From the NCBI GenBank assembly GCA_002494885.1, contig DACV01000006.1, positions 1 through 64,000 of the forward strand: a stretch of DNA of 64,000 bases, in the 5' to 3' direction. Position 1 is the stretch's first letter; each line of letters begins with the position of its first letter. The stretch is from Methanobacterium sp. UBA44. GTDB taxonomy: Archaea; Methanobacteriota; Methanobacteria; Methanobacteriales; Methanobacteriaceae. The position numbers and the translations under genes are program-made. The notes beneath the pieces are model-generated. The model saw only the letters and a list, made by a program, of their open reading frames with translations. It had not been told where the DNA came from and did not search any database. This document shows positions 1 through 8,245 of the stretch, one piece after another.

Positions 1-61
1 ACTTTGGTATTTAACTATAAATCGTGAAGATAAAAGTAAAATGGATAAAGAAATTAAATAA
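1..61 (+). CDS. 3' end of an unidentified gene (partial)
   Basis: Frame 2 is open from the window edge to a TAA at 59-61 and gives a charged tail that begins LWYLTINRED and ends KEIK. That composition fits the cytoplasmic end of a membrane or surface-polysaccharide protein, and the next gene is of that class, but 19 codons cannot identify a family. It converges on the following minus-strand gene with only a few bases between the two stops. The open frame could also be chance. Confidence 0.35.
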   Translation, partial: LWYLTINREDKSKMDKEIK

Positions 62-68
62 ATAGTTT

Positions 69-1220
69 TTAATTGGCTTTTTGCTCTTTGAATAAAATCT
101 TATTATTCCAGACAAATATCAAAAGGAATGCCACTGCCAGGAAATAGAATAACCATACTATAGAATCTGTTGGGCCTGTTTCAATCCAGATTAGGGTATG
201 TGCAAGAATTATAGCATAAATTGCTGTATATGCACTATTTACTGTCTTATGGGCGATATGCATTAATTTCAAGATTAATCCCAGTATGAACATCTGGATT
301 GCAAGTGCAATGTAACCAAAATCAAGCATTGCAGGGCCAAAAATGGTTGGAGTTATCATTTTGTGGTATCCAAGTGCTAATTCACCTACAATATACCTTG
401 GATGGCCTGCACTGAACGTGTTATAAAGCAGTGCCCCCTTGGTGGCTCCGGCAATGTGCACTATTTTATCAAGGACCATTAACGTAAATCCTGCCCTGTA
501 GAACACTAATTGAATTGGATTTAATGTCCATTGCTGCCATTCAATTGATTTAACCGCAATGTATCCTACTGCAATACCAATAACTGCCGCAATTATTGCA
601 AAGATTAAAAAGTGCTTGAATTTTAAGCCCCTTGTATAATAAACAGTTATGAATATGCTGATTAAAATGGCCATTGTTGTGGTTCTATATCCAGTAGATG
701 CAAATAGTGCAAGACCAATTAAAAACAGGACAAAATACCATTTTCTATGATACTTTGCAATTAGAAGATTAATTGCAGGCAAAAATATGATATATGAAAT
801 TCTCCATATATCTGTAGTTGCCTTTGCCTTCAGATAACCACTGAAAAGTGGAATCCCCCCCAGCAAATAAATGTTAAGAATCTGCAGGAAGATTCCAATT
901 AAAACTATTGAAAGTATAACCTTCTCATTTAAAAGAGAGTTGAGCTTAGATTCTTGAAGCTTATTTTTTATTTTATCTTTTTTGAGACTGTCATGTATAT
1001 TGAAACTTTTAAATAAATTAAATTTACCAAGTACCTTTGGAGTAATTATCCCTATTACAAAGAACAGTGTACCAAAAAAGACCACAAAATATGTTTCAGT
1101 AGATACAAAGTCCAGACCTCTTAGATGATACTGATAAGCGACTAATGCAAGAGCCATATATAATATTATGGCTGCGACAACGATGTAAGGTGAAAATATG
1201 TCTATGTTTTTAACTTTCAT
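69..1220 (-). CDS. Oligosaccharide repeat unit polymerase-like membrane protein
   Basis: A 383-residue integral membrane protein with about ten hydrophobic segments spread over the whole length. A longer soluble loop follows the first helices (around residues 70-95, rich in Lys), and another loop near residues 225-290 contains SAGHPRY. This layout is that of the Wzy/O-antigen-ligase-like oligosaccharide repeat unit polymerases, which act on lipid-linked sugars at the outer face of the membrane in archaeal surface glycan synthesis. The ATG is preceded by a GTGA Shine-Dalgarno-like word. The family call rests on topology and general similarity, so another polytopic transporter family is possible. 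Confidence 0.6.
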   Translation of the reverse strand: MKVKNIDIFSPYIVVAAIILYMALALVAYQYHLRGLDFVSTETYFVVFFGTLFFVIGIITPKVLGKFNLFKSFNIHDSLKKDKIKNKLQESKLNSLLNEKVILSIVLIGIFLQILNIYLLGGIPLFSGYLKAKATTDIWRISYIIFLPAINLLIAKYHRKWYFVLFLIGLALFASTGYRTTTMAILISIFITVYYTRGLKFKHFLIFAIIAAVIGIAVGYIAVKSIEWQQWTLNPIQLVFYRAGFTLMVLDKIVHIAGATKGALLYNTFSAGHPRYIVGELALGYHKMITPTIFGPAMLDFGYIALAIQMFILGLILKLMHIAHKTVNSAYTAIYAIILAHTLIWIETGPTDSIVWLFYFLAVAFLLIFVWNNKILFKEQKAN

Positions 1221-1297
1221 GATTTCACTGATTTAATTTATTAAAGAAATTATACTCTCTTTATCTACTTACACTATAAAAATTTTTATACCTAAAG

Positions 1298-2641
1298 TTA
1301 ATCTCCAGCAATTCGGGTAAAATTAGAAGCAAATTGGGGGCAGGCAGCAGTATGAGTATGCATATAGCTTGCAACTGTGTTTTTTATCATCAATCCGTCT
1401 GATTTGCCTTTTATTCCCTTTCCTCTAAGTATTTTAAAGGCAAATTCAGGTTTTCCATTTATTAAAACCTTTGAATAATGAAATTCATGCCCCCTAAATA
1501 TTTCCCCTTCTTTTGTAATTGGATTGTCTATTTGAGTTTCAGCAATTACGTAACTTAGTCCCTGGACATTTTTAGTCATTTCCGACTGATAGTTAAAAAT
1601 TCCACACATTTCTTTACTATTTATTGATTTAGTGAGATACATAAGCCCTCCACATTCTCCATAAATAGGATTTCCTTCTTCATGGAACTTAAAAACCGAT
1701 TTACGCATTGAATGATTATATTCAAGATCCTTAGCAAAAATTTCAGGATATCCTCCTCCAAAATAAATCCCATCAACATCAGGAATTTCCTCATCTTTAA
1801 GAGGACTGAAAGGAACTATACAGGCATTATTAGCTTTTAAAGCCTCTAAATTCTCAGTGTAGTAAAAATTGAATACTTCATCCATGGCCACTCCAATTTT
1901 AAGCTTTTTATTGTTTTTAACCTGCCATGTGTCCTCTCTTCCTTCAGGAAGTTTTTCAGCATTTTTCATAATAGCAATAAGGGCATCCAGATCTATATTT
2001 TCCTTTATTACTTCTCCCCACTTTTCGATGTAGTTCAAAAGATTTTCACGCTCCACTGCAGGTACAAGGCCAAGATGTCTCTGTTCAACCTTAATTGCAT
2101 CATCTCTTTTTATTCCCCCAATTACATCGGTTTTTGCAAGGGTTTCTATGGCCTCCTTGGTTTTAAGATAATGCCTTTTATTTTTTACCTGGTTTAAAAT
2201 AACACCTTCAATCTTAATAGTTGGATCAAGGGTTTTAAACCCAATTACGATAGCTGCAGCACTTTTAACAAGACTGCGTGAATTTATAATAAGGACTACT
2301 GGAGAATCAAGTGCTTTTGCTATTGAGGCTGTATTTCCAACATCCCCTATGGGGCTGATTCCTTCATAAAGACCCCTTACACCTTCAATAATTCCAAAAT
2401 CGGCCTTAGATGTTCTTATACCCCTCTCAAAAGAGGTTCTTATCTGTCCATCAGACATGAAAAATGAATCAAGATTTCTTGAGTTGTTTCCAGTTGCAAG
2501 AGTATGGTAAGATGTATCTATGTAGTCTGGACCAGCTTTAAATGGCTGAACTCTGTATTCCTCTGATAATGCTTTCATTATACCTGTAGAAATGGTTGTT
2601 TTCCCAACCGCACTTCCTGTTCCTGCTAAGACAATTCTCAT
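1298..2641 (-). CDS. cfbB: Cobyrinate / Ni-sirohydrochlorin a,c-diamide synthase
   Basis: ATP- and glutamine-dependent amidation of the a and c acetate side chains of a tetrapyrrole. In methanogens this CbiA-type enzyme can act on Ni-sirohydrochlorin in coenzyme F430 synthesis (CfbB) and on cobyrinate in corrinoid synthesis (CbiA). An N-terminal dethiobiotin-synthetase-like domain carries the P-loop GTGSAVGKTT (residues 7-16). A C-terminal class I glutamine amidotransferase domain has the nucleophile in GECGG (Cys about 330) and the distal His in YMHTHTA (about 428-430). Length (447) is normal. No Shine-Dalgarno lies before the ATG, so the transcript may be nearly leaderless. Sequence alone does not separate the F430 from the cobalamin role; methanogens often have one or two copies. 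Confidence 0.85.
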   Translation of the reverse strand: MRIVLAGTGSAVGKTTISTGIMKALSEEYRVQPFKAGPDYIDTSYHTLATGNNSRNLDSFFMSDGQIRTSFERGIRTSKADFGIIEGVRGLYEGISPIGDVGNTASIAKALDSPVVLIINSRSLVKSAAAIVIGFKTLDPTIKIEGVILNQVKNKRHYLKTKEAIETLAKTDVIGGIKRDDAIKVEQRHLGLVPAVERENLLNYIEKWGEVIKENIDLDALIAIMKNAEKLPEGREDTWQVKNNKKLKIGVAMDEVFNFYYTENLEALKANNACIVPFSPLKDEEIPDVDGIYFGGGYPEIFAKDLEYNHSMRKSVFKFHEEGNPIYGECGGLMYLTKSINSKEMCGIFNYQSEMTKNVQGLSYVIAETQIDNPITKEGEIFRGHEFHYSKVLINGKPEFAFKILRGKGIKGKSDGLMIKNTVASYMHTHTAACPQFASNFTRIAGD

Positions 2642-2725
2642 ATACTGTAGTAAGTTAAGATGCTATTTAAAAATTTAGTTAAAATAAAAAAAAACTTCTA
2701 GATTAATAAATGTAGAGTTCAGAGC

Positions 2726-4531
2726 TTAAAAAGCTCCTCCTCCACCTCCACCAGAACCGCCACCAACTCCGCCAATACCTCCAGAACCTCCAGGGTCACC
2801 ACTTGAAGCTGTGCTCATACCAGTATCTAAACTTGATGAAAGAATTACATATCCCCCATAGTAGTGGAACATGTAAACATCACTTCGCGCCAGTTCATCA
2901 TCTGGAAGACTCATTTCCATTGTTTTTTTAACTTTATCTGCAATTCCAAGGGCGGTTGCATACACAAGATATTTATCCCATATCTGAACTGATTCTGGCG
3001 GATATTCTTTTATTAAACTATAATCCTGAATATATCTGGAAAAATTATGCCATTTTGCATCAAATTCCTCACCATAAGTAGTCCATTGTCCTGCAACCTT
3101 TTGGGGCATTATTAATGATATAACAGCCACGATTCCTAAAATAATAGAGGAAATCAAAGCTAAACTTGATGCGGGCAGTGGATCTGAGACCGTGAAAAAG
3201 AATGTTATTGCTGCAATAATTAAACCAATTATTCCGAAGGCTTTGAGGTATGTATCTCCTTTTTTGAGAAATATTTTATTCATGGTTTCATCATCTAAAA
3301 ATTTATTTTTTAAATTATTCTCCCAGAGATCGTATGAGTCCCTAAATCTTTTTGCATTGCTTTTCTTTTTTAAATCATGTTTAAGCATGTCCAGATCTAT
3401 AGCCCCATCCTTTTGAAAGTATCTTAAAAAGTAAATAACGTCAGATTCAAAATTTTTAAGCTTATCCAGGTTTTTATCAGGGTTAATTTTTAATGAAATA
3501 GATTCCTCTTTTGATTCAGAAGAGATATTCTGTATTAGAATATGTTTACGATTAATTAAATCCATTATTGTGGCTCTGAATCCATCCATATCAGGTTCAC
3601 CTACTTTTTTACCCAATCCTTTGCCAGATATGGCATTTACTACAGCAGGTAAATCATCAGTAGGCAAATCACGCTCATATTCTGCATTATAATCAATTTT
3701 AGGCTCTCTTCCAAATTTTAAATAAATGATTGCAGGTATAAATATACCTAAAAATAATAAAATGCCTAATATTATATATAAAGTTGAAAACAGGGCTAAT
3801 TCATCCTGATAATCTTGTTGAATTTGTTCTATCTCTTTTAATCCATTACTATTTACTTTTTGTGCAAATGGGGTGTTTGCTGCAAATTGTCCTTTGGGCA
3901 TAACCATTCTTATCTCAAAAAAGTCTCCTGAATAGATAAAATCACTGGTTATTTTTAAAATATTACCTTGCCAGCCGGAACTTTCAGTATAATAGGGTGG
4001 ATTTAACCAGTATTTAGTTCCATTACTTGATTTAACATGTATATTGCTGTTAAGCTGATCTACATCGACTTCCCACCGTTCTCCCCATAATTTGTAATGA
4101 AGTTGGGCGATATCATTGTAGATGGTTATAACGTTAATAAAATCATATTCTATGAAAACATCAACATCCCTATCTGTAATTGGAGCTGTTTTTTGAGAAT
4201 TAGAATACAGAAATATCTTTAAAGATTGCATATCTCCATTTCTGTTAACCTGATAACTTGAATACGCTCCCTGAGTCGATATTTTAAGGTTTTCTATTCT
4301 TTGTCCGCTTGCAAGTGGTATATCTCTGTAAATTCCATTATAAGTGCCTGAAAATGAGTAATGGAGTTTTTCTTTCACATGGAGATTACCATTTTCTTCA
4401 ACAAAAAGATCGATATTTGCATAAGGGATTGAATAACTTCGATCATCATCCTGTGCAAAAGTTACACCTGGAACGATAGAAACTGTAACTAAAAATAGTA
4501 AAATTAAGGCGATACAATGTCTTTTATTCAT
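2726..4531 (-). CDS. DUF2207 membrane protein with glycine-rich tail
   Basis: 601 residues. A signal peptide covers about residues 1-26 (ends TFAQ), followed by an extracytoplasmic beta-rich DUF2207 domain (roughly 30-240), one membrane helix (about 247-272), a cytoplasmic stretch, two close helices (about 430-475) and a C-terminal tail of almost pure Gly after residue 575 (GGSGGGGGGAF). This is the usual layout of DUF2207 proteins (YPTV-type), whose biochemical role is unknown. It follows the LemA gene on the same strand with an 8-bp gap and a good AGGTG ribosome-binding site. LemA and DUF2207 genes are commonly paired, so a joint membrane function is likely. Confidence 0.85.
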   Translation of the reverse strand: MNKRHCIALILLFLVTVSIVPGVTFAQDDDRSYSIPYANIDLFVEENGNLHVKEKLHYSFSGTYNGIYRDIPLASGQRIENLKISTQGAYSSYQVNRNGDMQSLKIFLYSNSQKTAPITDRDVDVFIEYDFINVITIYNDIAQLHYKLWGERWEVDVDQLNSNIHVKSSNGTKYWLNPPYYTESSGWQGNILKITSDFIYSGDFFEIRMVMPKGQFAANTPFAQKVNSNGLKEIEQIQQDYQDELALFSTLYIILGILLFLGIFIPAIIYLKFGREPKIDYNAEYERDLPTDDLPAVVNAISGKGLGKKVGEPDMDGFRATIMDLINRKHILIQNISSESKEESISLKINPDKNLDKLKNFESDVIYFLRYFQKDGAIDLDMLKHDLKKKSNAKRFRDSYDLWENNLKNKFLDDETMNKIFLKKGDTYLKAFGIIGLIIAAITFFFTVSDPLPASSLALISSIILGIVAVISLIMPQKVAGQWTTYGEEFDAKWHNFSRYIQDYSLIKEYPPESVQIWDKYLVYATALGIADKVKKTMEMSLPDDELARSDVYMFHYYGGYVILSSSLDTGMSTASSGDPGGSGGIGGVGGGSGGGGGGAF

Positions 4532-4539
4532 TATAACAC

Positions 4540-5097
4540 CTAAAATTCAACTTTTGGAACTGAACGAGCAGATTCTTCAACTTCAAAGAATTCTGCCTCA
4601 GTAAAGTTAAATTGTCGGGCTATTATGCTGCTTGGAAACATTTGAATCTTGTTATTATACATCAAAACTGTGTCATTATAGAATTGCCTTGAATATGCTA
4701 TTTTATCCTCTGTTTCCTGCAATTGACCCTGTAACTTTAAAAAATTTTCGTTTGCTTTTAATTCAGGATAATTTTCTACTACTGCAAAAAGACTTTTTAA
4801 AGTGTCAGTTAAAATATTATTTGCTTCAGCATTTTGCTGAACCGTTTTAGCATTCATAAGATTAGCTCTTGCTTCAGTAACATCTTGAAATACAGTTTTT
4901 TCGTGTTTAGCATAGCCTTTAACTGTTTCCACCAGGTTGGGTATCAGATCGGCCCTTCTGTTCAGTTGAACATCTATCTGAGACCATGCATTTTTAACCC
5001 TGTTACGCGATCCGATCAAACTGTTATACATTCCAACAATTAAAAGCATTAAAACTATTATAACAAATAAAATTATTCCTATAACTAAAATCGACAT
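4540..5097 (-). CDS. lemA: LemA family protein
   Basis: About 185 residues: a short N-terminal membrane helix (first 25 residues), then a long helical cytoplasmic domain with the family words NRVKNAWSQIDVQLNRRADLIPNL (residues about 32-55) and VENYPELKANENF. LemA proteins are membrane-anchored helical bundles of unresolved function. The start at 5097 is preferred over the upstream in-frame codon at 5109 because GGTGTTAAAA precedes it at Shine-Dalgarno spacing. First gene of a two-gene unit with the DUF2207 protein. Confidence 0.9.
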   Translation of the reverse strand: MSILVIGIILFVIIVLMLLIVGMYNSLIGSRNRVKNAWSQIDVQLNRRADLIPNLVETVKGYAKHEKTVFQDVTEARANLMNAKTVQQNAEANNILTDTLKSLFAVVENYPELKANENFLKLQGQLQETEDKIAYSRQFYNDTVLMYNNKIQMFPSSIIARQFNFTEAEFFEVEESARSVPKVEF

Positions 5098-5236
5098 TTT
5101 TAACACCATTTGAAGATGGTAATCTTTTATTATATATACTTTAGGAATTAATAATCCATTCTCAATAACTTAATCTAAACTATGCATGCAGATGAAACGA
5201 AAAATCTAATAATTACATTCAAGATAATAAAATCTG

Positions 5237-6358
5237 ATGAATTGTCTTAAAAAACTCAAAGTTCTGGGCGAATCAGCAAGATATGATCTATGTAACTACG
5301 TAGAACCTGGCATTGAAACCTATTTATCAGGAAAAGCTCCAGGGATATATAACAGCACTTCTCCAAATGGGCAATGCATTCCTTTATTAAAGGTTTTAAT
5401 GACCAATAAATGTTCTAATGACTGTAAATACTGTATGAACAGCAGAAGCAGCAAATTAGAACGTTATGAATTTACACCAATGGAACTTTCCAATTTATTT
5501 TTAGATTATTTTAATAAGGGATATGTTGAAGGTTTATTTTTAAGTTCTGGAGCTTCAAAAGAGATGGAATCTTCAATGGAAAAGGAAATAGATGTTGCAA
5601 GAATTCTCAGAGATTATGGATATGCTGGCTACATTCACCTTAAAATACTCCCTGGAACATCTTATGAGCTTATTAAAAGAGCTATGAGCTTAGCAAACCG
5701 TGTGAGTATAAATATAGAATCTGCAACTCCTGATGGGTTTGAAGAGCTCACAAGCACTAAAAATTTCAAAATAGACATTTTAAGAAGGATGAACTGGATT
5801 AATAAACTATCCAAAAAAGACCCAGATCTTGCCCCCTCTGGACAGACAACCCAATTTATTGTTGGGGCAACAGATGAAAATGACGAAGACATTCTTAAAA
5901 GAACCCAGTTACTTTATGATAAATATGAAATAAAAAGAAGCTATTTCAGCGCATTTAATCCCTTAAAAGACACTCCTCTTGAAAACAGTATCGCCCCCCA
6001 TCCTAAAAGGACATCACGACTTTATCAAGCTGATTTTCTGTTGAACTCTTATGGTTTTTCTCTGGATGAACTTGTATTCGACGATGCTGGAAATATAGAA
6101 ACTGAAATAGACCCAAAATACTCTTTTGCAATGAATAACATGGATCTTTTTCCAATTGAAATTAATGAAGCATCATTTGAAGAACTCCTAAAAATTCCAG
6201 GTATCGGTAAGATATCAGCCCAAAAAATCATAATCCTTAGAAAGCGCGGGATTAGAATTAAAAAATTAGAAGAACTCAAAAATCTTGGTGTGGCCATAAA
6301 ACGTGCTGAACCTTTTATTAAACTGAATAAATCCTATCAATCAGTTCTTAATTTTTAA
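5237..6358 (+). CDS. Radical SAM protein with C-terminal helix-hairpin-helix (putative DNA modification/repair)
   Basis: 373 residues with the radical SAM cluster ligands C59-x3-C63-x2-C66 in CSNDCKYC and a TIM-barrel body. A helix-hairpin-helix DNA-binding element sits near residues 315-345 (IPGIGKISAQKI). This combination matches the family described as a putative DNA modification/repair radical SAM protein, usually encoded beside a partner with a uracil-DNA-glycosylase-like domain. No such partner is adjacent here: the next gene is the ParA locus on the opposite strand. The lesion or modification handled is unknown. Confidence 0.8.
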   Translation: MNCLKKLKVLGESARYDLCNYVEPGIETYLSGKAPGIYNSTSPNGQCIPLLKVLMTNKCSNDCKYCMNSRSSKLERYEFTPMELSNLFLDYFNKGYVEGLFLSSGASKEMESSMEKEIDVARILRDYGYAGYIHLKILPGTSYELIKRAMSLANRVSINIESATPDGFEELTSTKNFKIDILRRMNWINKLSKKDPDLAPSGQTTQFIVGATDENDEDILKRTQLLYDKYEIKRSYFSAFNPLKDTPLENSIAPHPKRTSRLYQADFLLNSYGFSLDELVFDDAGNIETEIDPKYSFAMNNMDLFPIEINEASFEELLKIPGIGKISAQKIIILRKRGIRIKKLEELKNLGVAIKRAEPFIKLNKSYQSVLNF

Positions 6359-6382
6359 AACTGATTTTTTTTGAAATTATGG

Positions 6383-6500
6383 ACTTATAAGTTTTAATTG
6401 ATCCTGTTATTAGTTATAATAAATTTAATTAAAAGATATAAGTTATAAATTATAACTTATAAACTCATAAGTTATAAAAACTAACTTATAAGTTATAAAG
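6383..6500. repeat. Cluster of TTATAACTTATAA-type palindromes (candidate parS-like sites)
   Basis: Several near-identical palindromic words lie downstream of the ParA/ParB-like genes. 6438-6460 is an 11-bp perfect inverted repeat, ATAAGTTATAA and its complement around one central A. 6483-6494 is the perfect palindrome AACTTATAAGTT, with partial copies near 6383, 6412 and 6466. The same words reappear just upstream of parA at 7731-7750. Clustering on both sides of a partition ATPase gene suggests binding sites for its partner or for a shared regulator. Strong AT bias makes some chance matches expected, but not an 11-bp arm. Confidence 0.5.
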
Positions 6501-6528
6501 TATAATAGAAAAATGATCTTCAAATCTT

Positions 6529-6590
6529 GCCACTTAGTGGTACGATCAAAAATTTGATGCAAAGGAAACATGAGTTTCCTGCATCATATT
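6529..6590 (-). terminator. Hairpins at the 3' end of the parA operon
   Basis: 6556-6585 folds as GATGCA...TGCATC enclosing GGAAAC-ATGA-GTTTCC. Read on the minus strand it directly follows the small ParB-like gene and is followed by a T-run (ATTTTTGATC). A second small stem (CCACTTAGTGG, 6531-6541) lies beyond it. The position and T-run suit a transcription terminator. The style also resembles the hairpin arrays elsewhere in the window. Confidence 0.45.
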
Positions 6591-6595
6591 AAAAA

Positions 6596-6928
6596 CTAAA
6601 AATGCTCTTCAAAAAGTTCCCATATCTCAGGATACTTTTCTTTTATTGCTTCTTCAATCAAAAGAGAGGCTTCACTACTTATACTAAATTCTGGCTCTGT
6701 TCTTCTTAGATATCGCAATACAGCAGCCGATTTTGCCGACCAAAGCGAGATTCGGGGGTTTTTATTTACATCATCTAAAATAGCGGCCACGATTTCAGGA
6801 TCCATTATCCTGGAGGCATCCACTGACTCTATTAATATTTCATTCTCATTTTCTTCCTTAATGTAATTTTTTCCAATTAAAGCATCTAATCCTTTTCCCA
6901 GCGCTCCACTTTGTTTTTTGTTTGTCAT
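6596..6928 (-). CDS. Small protein with ParB-type N-terminal motif, partner of ParA
   Basis: 110 residues. Residues 9-18 (ALGKGLDALI) reproduce the short N-terminal word of bacterial ParB/Spo0J (GLGRGLDALI), the part known to contact ParA and stimulate its ATPase. The rest of the protein lacks the ParB CTPase and helix-turn-helix domains and looks like a short acidic helical domain. The start overlaps the parA stop by one base (TAATG), so the two are translationally coupled. I infer a ParA-activating adaptor of a non-ParB type. A DNA-binding role is not visible. Confidence 0.65.
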   Translation of the reverse strand: MTNKKQSGALGKGLDALIGKNYIKEENENEILIESVDASRIMDPEIVAAILDDVNKNPRISLWSAKSAAVLRYLRRTEPEFSISSEASLLIEEAIKEKYPEIWELFEEHF

Positions 6929-7701
6929 TACTGGTTCTCCATGCTGATTATTTCTTTTGCAAGTTCATTATAAGCGACAGTTCCTTTACACTCTTCATCA
7001 TACAAAATACATGGTTTTCCATGACTTGGAGCTTCTGCAAGCTTTACATTCCGGGGTATAGCTGTTTTAAATATGTTCTCTTTTTCTCCAAAGTATTCTT
7101 CAACATTTTTAAAAACTTCTCGTCCAAGTCTAGTCCTTGAGTCATACAATGTAAGAAGAATACCCTTTATATCAGATGGACTGTTCAAACGGTTACCAAC
7201 AAGCTGCATAGCCTCAACAAGGTCGGCCATTCCTTCAAGTGCATAAAATTCTGCTTGAATAGGGATAATCACGCTGTCTGAAGCTACCAATGAATTTATT
7301 GTAAGTAAACCCAGTGATGGGGGCACATCAATGAAAATATAGTCATAATATTCCTTTACTTCCTCAATCTTTTCTTTTAATATGGAATGAAATCCAATTT
7401 CGCCGCTTAACTCAATTTCAGCACCACTTAATGAGATGTTACTTGGAACTAAATCCACTCCTTCGATCCCTGTTTGGAGTATTGTATTTTTAAGCCGATG
7501 TTTACCAGTTAAAACTGTATAAATAGTACTGTTAATTTTGTTCTTTTCTATTCCAAAGCTTGTTGTGGCATTACCCTGTGGATCAATGTCCAGAAGTAAA
7601 ACATTTCTATTATTAAGAGCTATAGCTGTGGATAGATTAACTGCAGTAGTGGTTTTCCCACAGCCCCCTTTCTGATTCAATATTGCTATTACTTCACCCA
7701 T
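6928..7701 (-). CDS. parA: ParA/Soj-type partition ATPase
   Basis: 257 residues of the ParA/MinD superfamily with the deviant Walker A K11-GGCGKTT, the switch region LLDIDPQGNATTSFG and the Walker B YIFIDVPPSLG. Such ATPases bind DNA nonspecifically when ATP-bound and position chromosomes, plasmids or protein clusters. It heads a two-gene unit with the small ParB-motif protein. Palindromes of the TTATAACTTATAA type lie both before and after the unit. The position about 47 kb from the probable origin does not suggest a plasmid. Confidence 0.9.
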   Translation of the reverse strand: MGEVIAILNQKGGCGKTTTAVNLSTAIALNNRNVLLLDIDPQGNATTSFGIEKNKINSTIYTVLTGKHRLKNTILQTGIEGVDLVPSNISLSGAEIELSGEIGFHSILKEKIEEVKEYYDYIFIDVPPSLGLLTINSLVASDSVIIPIQAEFYALEGMADLVEAMQLVGNRLNSPSDIKGILLTLYDSRTRLGREVFKNVEEYFGEKENIFKTAIPRNVKLAEAPSHGKPCILYDEECKGTVAYNELAKEIISMENQ

Positions 7702-7730
7702 CTAAATGTCTCCTCTTTAAGTTCTAAATT

Positions 7731-7750
7731 ATTAGTTATAAGTTATAATA
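7731..7750. promoter_or_regulatory. AGTTATA repeats upstream of parA
   Basis: The stretch ATTAGTTATAAGTTATAATA holds two direct copies of AGTTATA 28-48 bp before the parA start, matching the palindromic words of the cluster at 6383-6500 on the other side of the unit. It may be an autoregulatory operator, a partition site, or part of the AT-rich promoter. Confidence 0.45.
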
Positions 7751-7915
7751 TTTAAACTATTAGCCAATGTCTGCAATCATTTAATGCTGCTAGACTTTTC
7801 TGATTTAATAAAATTCAGTAAATAATGATTTTTATATTATTAATAAAAAATAAGAAAATTTTATTAATTAATTGTGAAATAAATTATAACATACCCATTT
7901 AAAGGAGTGTGCAAA

Positions 7916-8140
7916 ATGCATTTAATATTAAAAAAAGGTGATGAAGGAGAAGATGTAATGAAAATACAGCACTGGCTGAACGATCATGGATACAAAGCTG
8001 GTGAAGAAGATGGTATATTTGGAGATAAAACTCGAGATGCAGTAATAGAGTTTCAAAGCGCCAAAAAAATTGTGACTGACGGTATAGCAGGTTCTCAAAC
8101 GCAACTTACCATGGAGCGGATGGATAAAGAAGAAAAATAG
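7916..8140 (+). CDS. Minimal peptidoglycan-binding-domain (PG_binding_1) protein
   Basis: 74 residues that are nearly all one PG_binding_1 repeat: LKKGDEGEDVMKIQHWL, then a loop GEEDGIFGDKTRDAVIEFQ, then TDGIAGSQTQ. In bacteria this three-helix domain binds cell-wall peptide stems and is attached to hydrolases. Here there is no catalytic domain and no signal peptide. The ATG at 7916 is chosen over the upstream GTG because AAGGAG precedes it by 8 bases. Pseudomurein-walled methanogens lack murein, so the ligand could be pseudomurein peptide or an unrelated intracellular partner. Confidence 0.75.
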   Translation: MHLILKKGDEGEDVMKIQHWLNDHGYKAGEEDGIFGDKTRDAVIEFQSAKKIVTDGIAGSQTQLTMERMDKEEK

Positions 8141-8245
8141 ACAGTACAAACCTTAAATTTATTTTAAAAAACTAAAAAATCTATGGTTTAATATAGCCCA
8201 TGAGGATATTTTTTATTCTAAATAAAAAATAAATGGGAGCACCAG

